From Pseudopyrenochaeta lycopersici (lineage: Eukaryota > Ascomycota > Dothideomycetes > Pleosporales > Pseudopyrenochaetaceae), in NCBI GenBank assembly GCA_003313425.1, contig NHZP01000003.1, positions 1,798,001-1,862,000 of the forward strand: 64,000 bases of DNA, given 5' to 3'. A program made the position numbers and the translations under genes. Shown one piece after another: positions 1 through 10,322 of this stretch (position 1 is the first letter of the stretch; each line of letters starts with the position of its first letter). Below the pieces are notes generated by a model. It saw only the letters and a list, made by a program, of their open reading frames with translations, was not told the DNA's origin and ran no database searches.

Positions 1-797
1 ACCTCTGGTTCTCCCTCGAGCACCATCTGTGCTATGTAAAAGAAAGCAATCTTGCTACTTAATCGTCAATAATTACATGGCTGTGATTGGGCGAAAGCAT
101 AGCATTGTGACCTGAATTGCTGAGTATCTCGCCTGGAACGCCATTAAATAATTTTTCTACGTACCATTGAGGCTCCAAATTGTGGTCTTGTGTTTCTGGA
201 CCATTTAATTTAGACAGTCAATATGAAAGGCGAGAGGCGTTCGTTCTTCGTGAGTGTCGAGTCAACTTCCATGGCATCTGCCTGTCAAGCTTAGAGTACC
301 TCTGATACTTAGAGTTATAGAGGAATGTGACAGGATACATGAATTGGCAGTGTGTTTCGGCTGTGGTGCTCAGCTTTCGGCTCTCCTGATGCTTCATCGA
401 GCCTTCTGCGAAGACTCAACTTTTCAGCTTCGTTTGACTCAAATACGAATCAGCTCAAGCTCAATTCAAGATAACTGATTCATGTGTACTGAGTGTCCTT
501 TAGCTCCCGCCCATCTCGACCTTCGTATAGTTGCTTTCCCTTGTAGATGAATTCGTTGGGGGAACCAAAAAGTGCCAAACTATTATGATCAGAAGCGAAT
601 TTTTGATGGCATCCATGTGCTCTTACAATCTGACGCCAGCTCCTTATAAATAAGGGATGGCATCCGAAAGGTGGTACAAGAATGCGTCCCTCACTCACTG
701 GACTTTTGAAAAAAAAAAGTTTCCTGATCCGCACTTCATTACTACAAGCAGTGTTCTCAACAAGAAAGCATCCTCAATAGCTTATGTTCATGATCTT
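1..797. other. Left-edge stretch without a supported gene
   Basis: Short open frames occur on both strands, the longest under 100 codons. None shows a recognisable domain, a signal peptide or splice sites that would extend it. The frame on the plus strand at 657-932 lies antisense to the small membrane protein gene that begins at 798 and is probably chance. Confidence 0.5.
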
Positions 798-1161
798 TCA
801 CACGACAGTGGTCGAGCGGTGGATCTCGTTGTCGATCACCTCACTGTCATCGACCGTATGTTCGTAGTAAAGCGGGAAAGACAGCCGTGGTTGCAATTCG
901 AAAACAGTGCCATCCAGGTAATCCTCTCTTGATGTTGGTTCAACCCAGCCTCAATATCAGTTTCGGAGTCTGGAGGAGTTGATTAATGTTTGACTAATGC
1001 ACACTTGCTTGCTTTGACGTACTGGAACGGGACCTTGAAACTAGGAGAATTCGAAAAAAAGAGCAAAAGATTGAGTCTCTCACATGAAATCCAGCGATTG
1101 TTGCAATGATGGTAAAGATACCAAAGGTAACGACAAGTGCGGTGTTGGTGGTGTCGTTCAT
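798..1161 (-). CDS. Small single-pass membrane protein, paralogue A
   Basis: I do not recognise a named family. The protein starts at the ATG at 1161, has a short polar N-terminus (MNDTTNTA), one hydrophobic segment (about residues 8-25) and a juxtamembrane stretch with RDS and a Cys, then basic/serine residues (SRSRS). A GTACGT donor at 1022 splits a codon in phase 1. Two acceptors are possible: one leaves exon 2 at 949-798 (96 residues in all, tail ending HRSTTVV), the other leaves it at 969-836 (90 residues) and keeps a DIEAG segment that resembles ELEAG in the neighbour at 2371-2918. The shared N-terminus, membrane segment, RDS motif and intron position and phase make it a likely tandem paralogue of that gene. 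The C-terminal frame is uncertain and may be decayed. Confidence 0.55.
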
Positions 1162-2370
1162 ATCAAGCATTGTTGAGGTAGCGAGAAAGGTAACACGGAA
1201 GGGGGGACGCGACAATAATTAAATAACAGTAGACACTGTATACAACTTTGATGGAGCCTACTGTATTCCATTATGGAAGTTGGGAGAAGTAGGTGTTTTA
1301 CATTGATAGTAAGTGAAGAACAAGCATTTACTATCCGCCAGTGATCGACGAACCATTACCGCACATGATCCGTCGATCATTGCTGCTATTGGGTATGGGC
1401 CTAAAATCGGTTTGACCGGTATGTTGGGCTGATTGGGCACATATGCAACCCCGGCGCCTCACTCGCGCCCTATTTGGGCATTTGGCATTTTTCAGCCTAA
1501 TTTAGGTTTCTCTTCTCTTCTTCTTTACAAAAAAGTAGCCTCAAGGTAGCCTGAGTTGTAAATTCTCTGCCAGACTTCTCTGTTGCTGATTCTAGCTCGA
1601 GAGACAGTTCGGTCTCTAACGAGGACTAGAAACACAGCTGTGAAATGACTGCTTTGCGTAATGAAAGGATTATCTCATGTTTCCGGAGGCAACATATCCA
1701 GGAGGAGCGATTGGTAGCTCTTGGCCCCATACATTCATATGCGGGCGCGCAGAATACTGGAAGGTCTCCTGTGTTACCTTGGTTATTCGAAGCCTGCTCA
1801 ACCTGAACCTCTCCTCAAGCCGTGTGTCAATGTTGCTTGAGCTACGAAAACTCAACCATAAGTCAGGCCTGGGGTTGAGGGGGGCTTCTTGCCATGGTAC
1901 ATACGTGTACCTTCTGTATCCAAGAACGTGTAGTCCATATTGAAACGATCATCCCTTCTTGAGAATACAACTCTCCAAACCGTCTGCATAGGAATCACAA
2001 AGCCCTCGCAATTTTTCAAAGTTAGACATATTATATTTCCCGTACCGCGAGTTTCCTTCATGAGCGAGGTTGCAGACTCCAGGTTATATCTTTGATTTAT
2101 CGGTCATATCATCCAGTGAAGTTTGCACTGAATGGATACTCATCTTCTCAGTGCAAAGCATAATCGTACACAAAAAAAATGTCACAGATTATTCATTAAA
2201 TTCGTAATATACAACTGTATGCCCAGAGTATAATTGACCCTATGTGTCCCATTTTCCATGTGCCACAAACACCTACGCTGATGGTCCGTTTGCTCGACCT
2301 TCTAGCCACTTCCACGGATTCACACATGGGACTTCAACTATCCTTCCGCCTTGCACAACAAATATTTAGC
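1162..2370. other. Spacer between the two small membrane-protein genes
   Basis: Besides the weak candidate at 1852-2061 there is only AT-rich sequence with short frames. A second frame at 1670-1855 on the minus strand abuts that candidate in another frame, so a two-exon gene or a decayed gene is possible, but I could not find a good intron linking them. Confidence 0.4.
1852..2061 (-). CDS. Possible small hypothetical protein or gene remnant
   Basis: An ATG-initiated frame of 69 codons has a protein-like composition, including the stretches TVWRVVFSRRDDRF and DYTFLDTEG. I know no family for it. It may be an exon of a larger gene whose next part is the frame at 1670-1855, or a fragment of a dead gene. 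It lies on the same strand as both small membrane-protein genes and between them. Confidence 0.22.
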   Translation of the reverse strand: MKETRGTGNIICLTLKNCEGFVIPMQTVWRVVFSRRDDRFNMDYTFLDTEGTRMYHGKKPPSTPGLTYG

Positions 2371-2918
2371 CTATCTGTCTCCTGTTCCCATACCACCCAT
2401 GTCGTGTTGTCTTAGGTGATCCATCGATGTCCCGATCATGGCGTTAGGTGAGCGCGCTCGGCCATTGTGCGAATCAGATACCAAAATCTCGTCGAACTTT
2501 GATTGGGATAGTGAAGTAGAAAGCGGGCTATCGGAAATATCGAATGTCTTATCGTAAACAGTTGTTGCAGTCGAAGGTGAATTATGTGAGGCCGAGCTCA
2601 TACGATCGTAGGACGGTCGCGCAGTGTCCCCACTGTGATACAATATATCGTTTGACATAGTCTGAGTGTTATCCGTAGTCATAGTTCCAGCTTCGAGCTC
2701 ATGAACTTATATGGATTTAGTCAGCTACTTGTGACAAAGCAACGACACCTTTTGGTTGATATACCTTGACTTTGAGAGCGCTTCCGACGCCGAAAGAGAA
2801 CACATCCCACGGAGTCTCGATAGTGTATTCCAGCAAGAGCAATGAAAACACCAAGAACACCAAAAACACCGAAGCAGATTTGGAGAGCAAGTTCAGCGGT
2901 GCTCTTCGAGTCGGTCAT
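2371..2918 (-). CDS. Small single-pass membrane protein, paralogue B
   Basis: Two exons (2918-2765 and 2705-2371) are joined over a 59-nt intron with a GTATAT donor, a CTGAC branch site and an AAG acceptor, giving 162 residues. The N-terminus is short and polar. One hydrophobic segment (about residues 10-31, QICFGVFGVLGVFIALAGI) is followed by HYRDSVGC and a basic cluster RRRKR, so the C-terminal tail is probably cytosolic by the positive-inside rule. The tail of about 110 residues is rich in Ser, Thr and Asp and looks disordered. The gene resembles the one at 798-1161 in the membrane segment, the RDS-x-x-C motif and a phase-1 intron just after the basic/serine cluster. I know no function. 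A role as a small signalling or adaptor protein would be a guess. Confidence 0.7.
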
Positions 2919-4130
2919 CCTGAGCGAAGATGCGTTGATTGGTGGAGAAGCGAAGTGCTAAGCAACTGACAGGGGATCGGCTTGTATCTAAACGCAGCAG
3001 AGCAAAGGTGAAGTGGGGAATATGCAACGAGAACATTTCCTCTTGATGGAAAAGGAGGGTATTTGAACATTTTCTCGGTACATGAGGACGCCTGAGAATA
3101 TGCATCTAGAAGAGGCGAACTCAACTTTTCGCACCTGCCTCAGCCTTGTTGGATGATGTGGGAAAGAACCTCTGCCTGTTATTGGCAGGAGGGAGGCGGA
3201 TTGCCCAGCTTCGAATGCTTGGAGACGGAGAGACAGAAGCAGGTATTGCGCACTCAGTGATCGACACAGCCTCCCGCGTGTCTACCGCGGCTCATAGCAT
3301 CGAAGAAACAGCCAAGGTCTTCGGTCCTGGGCGCTGAAGAGACGGTTCTTCTTGTTTTGCACTGCCTCCGCCAAGGGTGATCGTAGAAATGTAGGACGGA
3401 AGCCTTGAAAGGCCGTTATGGTCCACGCCAACGTTGACAGGTGTTACACAGCCCCCCTATGAGCCAAGTGAAGCTTGATACTGAACGGCGTCACTCAGCT
3501 CTTACAGACAATGATCAAGTGCCTGCAACAATGGCCCTGCAAACAGGATGTCTACACAGCCTCCCCGAGCAGAGCCAAGTACTCGAGCAGAGCTTGACAT
3601 TTATTTCCTGGCACAGCTTGTTCGTTTCTGCAATACCGCATTGCGTGAGCAACGGCCGCGCAGCCTGGTGTTCGTCGCCAGCGAAGGTCTGAGGGCGAGT
3701 TCCACGCAATGCAGCTGACCGCTGTGTGCCCGCTGTATGACCGCTGTATACCCGCCACCCTTCGGCCGACGTAACGAACACAGCCCCCTTCATCGTCAGA
3801 TCCGCATCTCCCCGGGTTGCCTCTTCACAGGGCCATTGACGTCTTGATCAAGCCAGCCAATTTCAGATCCAAGTCTGCCATGAACGGGAGGAGAATCCAC
3901 TGGGTTTGAAATGTTTTCATTGTTTGCTGATAATTCGTGTCGCCTGCACATCAACTGGATCCCGGCCTGAGGTATGAAGCTCCAGCTGCGCTCATGATCC
4001 CAAATCTACTCTTGTATCTTACAGCCATGAGCATCAGCCGTCCAGCCTTACTGCTCCGCCAAATTCCAAAAATCCGAGTCCATTCCCATCGTATCCTTAA
4101 TTGCAATAACACTAGCCCTACTTGTTAGTC
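2919..4130. other. Intergenic, no supported gene
   Basis: This is the upstream region of the small membrane-protein gene and the 3' flank of the Vtc5-like gene. Several overlapping frames of 60-90 codons lie at 3146-3793 on both strands. None has a recognisable motif or a consistent codon pattern. Confidence 0.5.
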
Positions 4131-7027
4131 TCATATACGCAATACCCACAACAAAAGCAGAATATCCAAGCCTACGACACTTGCTGCAATGCTCAGAACA
4201 GCACCTTGATGTACCCACCCCAGCCTCTCCCTGCGTGTCTTCATGCTGAGCACCGCAACAATACATAACAACAGCGTCGCAATCGTTCCAAGTAGCACTC
4301 CAGCATCCACGGCACCTCTCTCTTTCTTACGACTCGTCACCGTCATCAAGCCTAGAATCACATCGATCACGATGGCAGTTGCTAGACATGTGAAGTAGAA
4401 GCGCATCTTCGTCATCTCGGTCTTGTGCTGGCGGGTCTCAAGTTCGCCGAGTAGTGATCTCCGTATGTGCAGGACTTCTGAGTCACGACGGGGATCACGG
4501 AGGGTACTAAACAGGTTGCTGAGGTAGCCTTCGTGCATCTGGGGTTGATGAGAGGAGGCTATGGTCCCGTAGTTCGCAGCACGTAGAATGGGCGATTCGT
4601 CTGCTGTGTCTTCATCGTCTGTTGTCCCATCTTCGGATGCGGAAAGCGATGCCACATCATCCTGATCCTGTATCCCAAATATTTTCTTAGTCATCCTCGT
4701 CCATGCCTCTATCAGCTCTTGTCCTGGGAATTTGATCGGTGCATCAGGATCAACATAGATGTAATAACCTGTGTCCTCCTCTTCAGGGTTATCATATTCA
4801 TTCCAATAGCGCGGCGCTTCTGGTCCTACGTCTGCTCCAACGATTGGTGGAGGGTAATCTGAATAAGGTTTTCGATGCTTCTTTCTGAAAGCTCGTAGAG
4901 GCGGTGGGTCTACAAATTCCTGCGCTGAGGTTACAGAAGATTCGCCATTACGAGATGCAAGAGGACTCGATTGCCCATCGTAAGAGGTGTTAGAAGTTGA
5001 CGTATGTGGAGGCGAGCTTTGGGATTGCGAGTTGGTGGCATTGCCTCTCTCTTTGCGACTTCGCCTCTTCACAACATCTGGTAATTTCCGAATGTCTTTA
5101 TCTAGGAGGGGAATCTATCAAAGTTAGCCATATAGCCATGACAAGAAAATCGCATTTAGGAAAGCGGTGGATTTGGTGTTTCTGTCCAAAAGGTACTTCT
5201 CATGACGTAGGGATTGCGAGAGATTTTGGAACACTCCTCATCACTTACCCACAGTGGTTGAGACATAGCGGTAGGCTTGCAGCACGTCCACACAGCGTGA
5301 GCCTCTAGCGAAAATCCGCGAACGCGTTCGACCTGTTGTCGTCAGAATACAATACAGAGACGGTTGATTGAGGCACGTACCAAGTGGCTCCTGTCAAGGG
5401 TCTGAATGAGCGAGGTCGCTTGACTGCCTTCCCGACGGACTTCCAGAATAGCATGAGGAAATTTGGTTGATCTTGATCGAGCTGTAGAAGCCCAATCATC
5501 ATGCTCGAGGTCCTCGTGCAAGGAATCTTTCATGAACACGTCCCTATCCAACGTCGCCCATATACCCCCCGAAGAGTTATTGTGAAGCCCAATGAATCTA
5601 GTACGTTTTGAGACAGCACCGGCGATGGGTTTCGTGGATTGATGCTCTACTAGCCATTGTCGAACAGCGGAAGGGTCATCCTTGGCGGCCCCTTTCGGTT
5701 GTCCAGCCTGGCTCTTGGAGCGCTTGAAATGGCCTGATGCCAAAGACGGGTCCAGGAAAGACTGCAGGGCTTTGCGTTCAAGTTTTGCCGTCTTGATGTC
5801 GGCTGGCGACTGGCCATGTAGATCCGCTACATTGCACACAAAGACAGCTGCCTTCCCAGACGAAACCCACCATGCGTTACCGGCAGCTTTAGTCCCAACG
5901 TTCCCAGCGGCCTCCTCGCTCGAGCCTACCGTGCTTGCGTTTTGCTTGATGGCAAATGCCTCTGCGTGGTCCAAGATAATAAGGCCAACATCGTCTTCGT
6001 TACCAAAGTATCTATCGACGTTTGTCGCCGAAGACTGACGGCGTCCAGGTGTTGCTTGGGCAGAACCATCCCGTGTTGAAGTTCGGGCGCTACCACCATA
6101 AAGGCGCATATGCTGGAGTAACAAGACTTGCACCTCAACAATGTGATCAGCGTGTACCCAGTACGACGCCTTGTTTCCGTTTGAACCCAATGGAGTTGTC
6201 GCTAATGCCAAATCAAAATCTAACTCATCGCCTCTGTCAATAGCTCTGGACACCCGGGCAGTGGATGATTGAACGCTAGCATTCTCAGCGTGAGTTGTTG
6301 GTGCACCGTCGGTGTCGAAAATCGAACGCAAGGCGCCTAGAACATCGATATATTGATCGAGTAGATAGCCAAGGTCGAGTTGGAAAAGGCTGTCTGGATG
6401 ACTGCTGATTTCTTCCTTGAAGACACGACTGAGTTCTTTGTCCTTTGTCCATCGTTTGTATTTCTTCAAGATCTTGGTGAAGCCTGTACGCTGAGCCACT
6501 TGGAACCGTGAAAGTGAACGAATCTCCTCTCCCGTTCTGTTGCGTGTCAGCTATAGAAGTGCATGTGGTACTCGAGCGTTTCCAATGGCATACCTTGTGA
6601 CGTCTGCATCGATCTTCGCATATCGCTCTACCGTTCTGGCAGGGAGCCGCGCACCTTGTTGGCCGGGAGGGCGTTTCGTCCGCAGCTGCTCTAAACTCCT
6701 GCCGATGTGGTCCAGCCTTCGTTCGATCTCGCCGCTCTTACTTCGTACAAACAGGTTGATGCGATCATGTTGCGTTTGCAGAACCTTCAGGAACTCGTCT
6801 CTAAACCCTCGTTCCGAACTCTCGCCCTGTCCGGGTATGGAGACGGCCTTGTTGGTGCCCGGTGTGGTTTGGTGCTTGATTAGGTCTTTGAGGTAGTCGT
6901 AATCGATGTTGTCTAGTGTCACACAGCAATCAGCCCAGGGTCCTCGGAGCAGGGGAGCGAGAAGCGTGCACTCACAATGGCCCCATTCTGGTATTGACCT
7001 TTGGCGGAGAGTGTCACCGTATTTCAT
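4131..7027 (-). CDS. VTC5: Vtc5-like SPX/VTC-domain vacuolar membrane protein
   Basis: Five exons (7027-6976, 6912-6594, 6536-5381, 5332-5249, 5114-4131) give 864 residues, close to the roughly 870 of yeast Vtc5. The first intron rebuilds the classical SPX signature: WGHY ends exon 1 and NIDYDYLKDLIK follows. The SPX domain covers about residues 1-165 and ends near KILKKYKRW. A VTC-like domain follows and closes with PHAILEVRREG, LDRSHLVERVRGFSLE. After a disordered linker come three membrane segments at about 776-796, 807-828 and 841-864, as in the Vtc family. In yeast, Vtc5 stimulates the vacuolar polyphosphate polymerase complex, and SPX domains sense inositol pyrophosphates. The 84-nt exon 4 bridges two long open frames that could be mistaken for two genes. 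The Vtc5 assignment, rather than Vtc2/3/4, rests on overall layout and length. Confidence 0.85.
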
Positions 7028-9007
7028 GCCAGCGGTTTGAGTGTATAAAGGTAGCGATTGACCGTTCAATTGCGTGGATTATGTGCTTCGTTGGGCGTTG
7101 TCGCATGCGGAAAGCGAGCAACCTGTGCGACGGTCAGATACGGAAGCATGGTAGAACAAGTGTCTTGTGCAATCTCAGCTTCGCAACAGGAATGTGCGAG
7201 AGCTGGTGGAGTCATATCTCGATCAAATAATTGCAGGTAGCGGAGTTCCTACCGTATGCCTGCGACTGGAGAGCGCGATAACAATAGTGCAATGCCGAGG
7301 GATCCGTTGTTGGCCAAGACGTCGTACGAGTGACGCAATGTTGTAGATGACGGCCTGGGGCAGCAGCTGCAAAAACGAGAGAAGGGGATGGAAGGAGCGG
7401 AATGGCGACAAGCGCTTGTATAGGAGTGTCGATGCGAGCAGCCAGGACATGTAGGATATGACATCGACCAGCAATCGGCCCATTGCAACGGTTCCCACGC
7501 TGCAGCGGCAGGGCCAAGTTCGCGCTACTTTGATACCTGTTTCCGTGGATCCTCGCCAAGGCACGCGCAAGGATAGCGAACAAGATAACCGGCCCGAAGG
7601 CGCTGTTTCGCCATTGCAACCGCCAATCACCAAAACATGGCATTGCTTGAGAGATAACGGTCGAAGCTGTTCACCAACACATCTTCAAAATGATCTCAGT
7701 CTGGAGCACCAAAAATTGGTCGCCGTCCGGATGCAACACTTTGAAAATTTCTTCACACGTGCAAACGCCACAAAAAGTTTTAGAGGCTCACCAAGCGGAA
7801 GCGGCCGCTGCGGATGGTCGAAGCTTGACCGTCTGCTTGCTCCACAGCAATAATACGTCGAGAAATGCAACATGGACGCTAGCTACTCAACAATTGGCCC
7901 AATAGATCTCTCCATCACGGCGCTTCTTATCTTGGCTACCATCTCCAATTCAAAAGTGTTGCGATAATACAGTCTCTGGGATGTGCCACTTCACAGAGCT
8001 TCTCCGTGCCTCGGAGTCGCTGGTGACTCCGACAACTTGACAAAGTATGTCGAATCGAAGTAACTTACTACTTGAGGTATGCATTGCAGCCACGAGTGCC
8101 ACATGCGAATTATCCACAGTGCTCTTCATTGGTTCAAGTGCGCTGGAGCAGAGACTTATTTCTCGCTTCAAGGATCCTTAACGCTCCCGTTGCAAGCAGT
8201 TCCACAGTCCCATAAGCAGGGTCTCTAGAGTGGATCGAAACAAACCCCACTTAGCAAGGCTATGCAGTTGCGCTAATCTCAAATAGTCTCCTGACTCATG
8301 TGGGCGACCGTTTTGGGCCGAGTGGGAGAGATCATGCATGAACACATTGGACTATCTGCCTCAGGAACACTCTGGTCACCAACACCCTAGTTGATGTAGT
8401 CATGCCAGCTTGCTTCAGGTTTTGCCTAAAACGACTATACAGCTTACCAGAATACAAACAAGTCTTTTTCGAACCAAATGGCAAATCGCTTTCCAGTGGG
8501 AAATGCCTCTGCAATCCCTGCTGGACAAGCTCTCAAAGGAGCATTACGCATACCCGCGAAGCCGATCTGCACTGCATTGTCACTTGGCAACGCACACATG
8601 AGAGTTTGTATGCGGGCCAGTGTCGCATGCTCGCCAACCACTGTGAAGCTAGCTGCAATGACGAGCACTCGACCCGCCACAGTTCCCTCTTCTGGGGTCT
8701 GGATCACCCCTTCTGGTCAGATGGACGGGGTGGCTCGAGGCTACAGAAAGTTCAGGGCGGATGCAAGCTCCCGTGCCATGTATTTCTAAGTCTACTGCTG
8801 GCCGACGAATACTCAAAGACTACAGGGATACTACGGCAAAGCGGGATCACTCTACACGGGCGAGTAAGAATTGACACATTGCAATGACCCATTAGTTCAA
8901 GATCGAGTGAAGCACTATGACCCAAGCACAAACTTGCCCGCGAATAACGCCAATTTTATACACTCAAAGCTCGAAACGCCTACACATAGTGCCACCCTTT
9001 ATATCGC
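7028..9007. other. Intergenic between Vtc5-like and ILV6, no supported gene
   Basis: Frames of 60-160 codons occur on both strands at 7058-7905 and 8402-8887. They overlap each other in several frames and contain no motif that I can place. The first few hundred bases must hold the promoter of the Vtc5-like gene, and the last part the 3' end of ILV6. Confidence 0.5.
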
Positions 9008-10039
9008 TCAACCTGGGGGAAGCAAGCTGTTGTCGACGACGTCCTGTGCTTCCATCTCCTCTACTTCAGCAGTTCCATGCAGCGGAGAACGAGGTAGAGC
9101 CATCAGACCTAGCAGTTTGTAAGCATATGAGCTAATAAAATTCGAGTGACGAAAGTACTCACCAGTCCTTGCAGACTCCAGGATACCAAATGGAGCAATG
9201 AGCTTCATGAACGAGTCAATCCTGGTCGATTTTGCGGAGACCTCGACAATGCAGTTGTTTGTGCTAATGTCCAAGACCTTTCCGCCGAATTGATGAGTCA
9301 TGAAGGTGATGGCACGCAAATGCTCATGCTTGTGTCGGAGCGCCTGGCTAATAGGGAGGTTGGTGGGGTGGTAGTCCTTTCTCAAAGAATTGCGGGCAGC
9401 CTCCTCGGCGATGGCGTTGCGCTCCTCTTCCGACAATCTCTCTGCATCGAATGCTTCATCTTCAGGCGTCTGAGCCATCTCTCGATGGTGAGCAAGCAGT
9501 TCCTCGAAATACTCGGGGCCGAGAATTGACACCTTGGCCAGGAGCAGCTCACGCTGGACCAGAGGAGACTGTGTGTAGTCGAGTACAGCCCACACGGGGA
9601 CCAAGTCCTCGAGCTGGCGGCGGGCTTGCTCAACGACTCCGTCCTGTCCTTGCAGCACAATAGTCATGCGAGAGAGGTCGTCTACCTCGGTATTGCACAC
9701 CACCAAGCTGTCGATGTTGAAACCACGGGCAGCTAAAATACCAGAGACGCGGGATAGCACACCAGGCTCATTCTGCACCAAGCAATTGAGGATATGGCGT
9801 TTGGGGGGAGCTTGGGATGGTAGGGGGGTTTCGTAGAGAATGTTGCTGACGGCAGCTGGTGCAGACCACGCAGGAGGGCGGTCTTCAGTCGGGAGGGGGG
9901 CGATGCGGCGATGGATGGCTTTGTAGGCTATTGCTTGAGTGGACGAGTTGCTCGATGCCCGTTGTTGTTGGCGGACTGCACCGGCGGACTGTCGATTAAG
10001 CAGACTGCGCAGGGGCAGGATAGCTCGCCGTGATGCCAT
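9008..10039 (-). CDS. ILV6: Acetolactate synthase regulatory (small) subunit, mitochondrial
   Basis: The gene has two exons (10039-9163 and 9108-9008) and encodes 325 residues. The intron is 54 nt and in frame, so it can be read through as protein, but GTGAGT and CTAG borders and the restored GLMALPRSP sequence show that it is removed. The N-terminus is rich in Arg, Ser and Ala with no acidic residue in the first 30, as in mitochondrial presequences. An ACT domain begins at about residue 80 with HILNCLVQNEPGVLSRVSGI and GFNIDSLVV, the typical start in this family; the C-terminal half carries the usual second regulatory region. The protein activates the catalytic subunit Ilv2 and confers valine feedback in isoleucine, valine and leucine synthesis. 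The gene diverges from the KH-domain gene across 283 bp. Confidence 0.95.
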   Translation of the reverse strand: MASRRAILPLRSLLNRQSAGAVRQQQRASSNSSTQAIAYKAIHRRIAPLPTEDRPPAWSAPAAVSNILYETPLPSQAPPKRHILNCLVQNEPGVLSRVSGILAARGFNIDSLVVCNTEVDDLSRMTIVLQGQDGVVEQARRQLEDLVPVWAVLDYTQSPLVQRELLLAKVSILGPEYFEELLAHHREMAQTPEDEAFDAERLSEEERNAIAEEAARNSLRKDYHPTNLPISQALRHKHEHLRAITFMTHQFGGKVLDISTNNCIVEVSAKSTRIDSFMKLIAPFGILESARTGEYFRHSNFISSYAYKLLGLMALPRSPLHGTAEVEEMEAQDVVDNSLLPPG

Positions 10040-10143
10040 GATGGTCGATACAGCCTCAGCGGAAGCAATTGTTTCTACTGCTGTTGCTCGAGAGTGCTCT
10101 GACGACGGCGGTGAGAAGAGCAGAGCGGCTCAAGACGGTGAAT

Positions 10144-10149
10144 TGACTC
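10144..10149 (+). promoter_or_regulatory. Candidate Gcn4/CpcA binding core upstream of ILV6
   Basis: The hexamer TGACTC lies 105 bp upstream of the ILV6 start in the 283-bp space shared with the divergent KH-domain gene. TGACTC is the core bound by the general amino acid control activator (Gcn4 in yeast, CpcA/CPC1 in moulds), and ILV genes are known targets. The seventh base here is G rather than the preferred A, so the match is partial, and a hexamer can occur by chance. Confidence 0.4.
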
Positions 10150-10322
10150 GGCCGGAATTTGTGACTGGCTCCCCGATAATCGGCTGACCCAGAGAGGGCA
10201 GAAGTGGGAAGATTAGCCGCGGCACCCTTGGCGAACGACTACCTTCTTTTACTTGACTAAATCTCGACCTTCGACCCACCTGAAGCCACAACACCTGAAC
10301 TTTGACACTGAGAAAGCACAAC

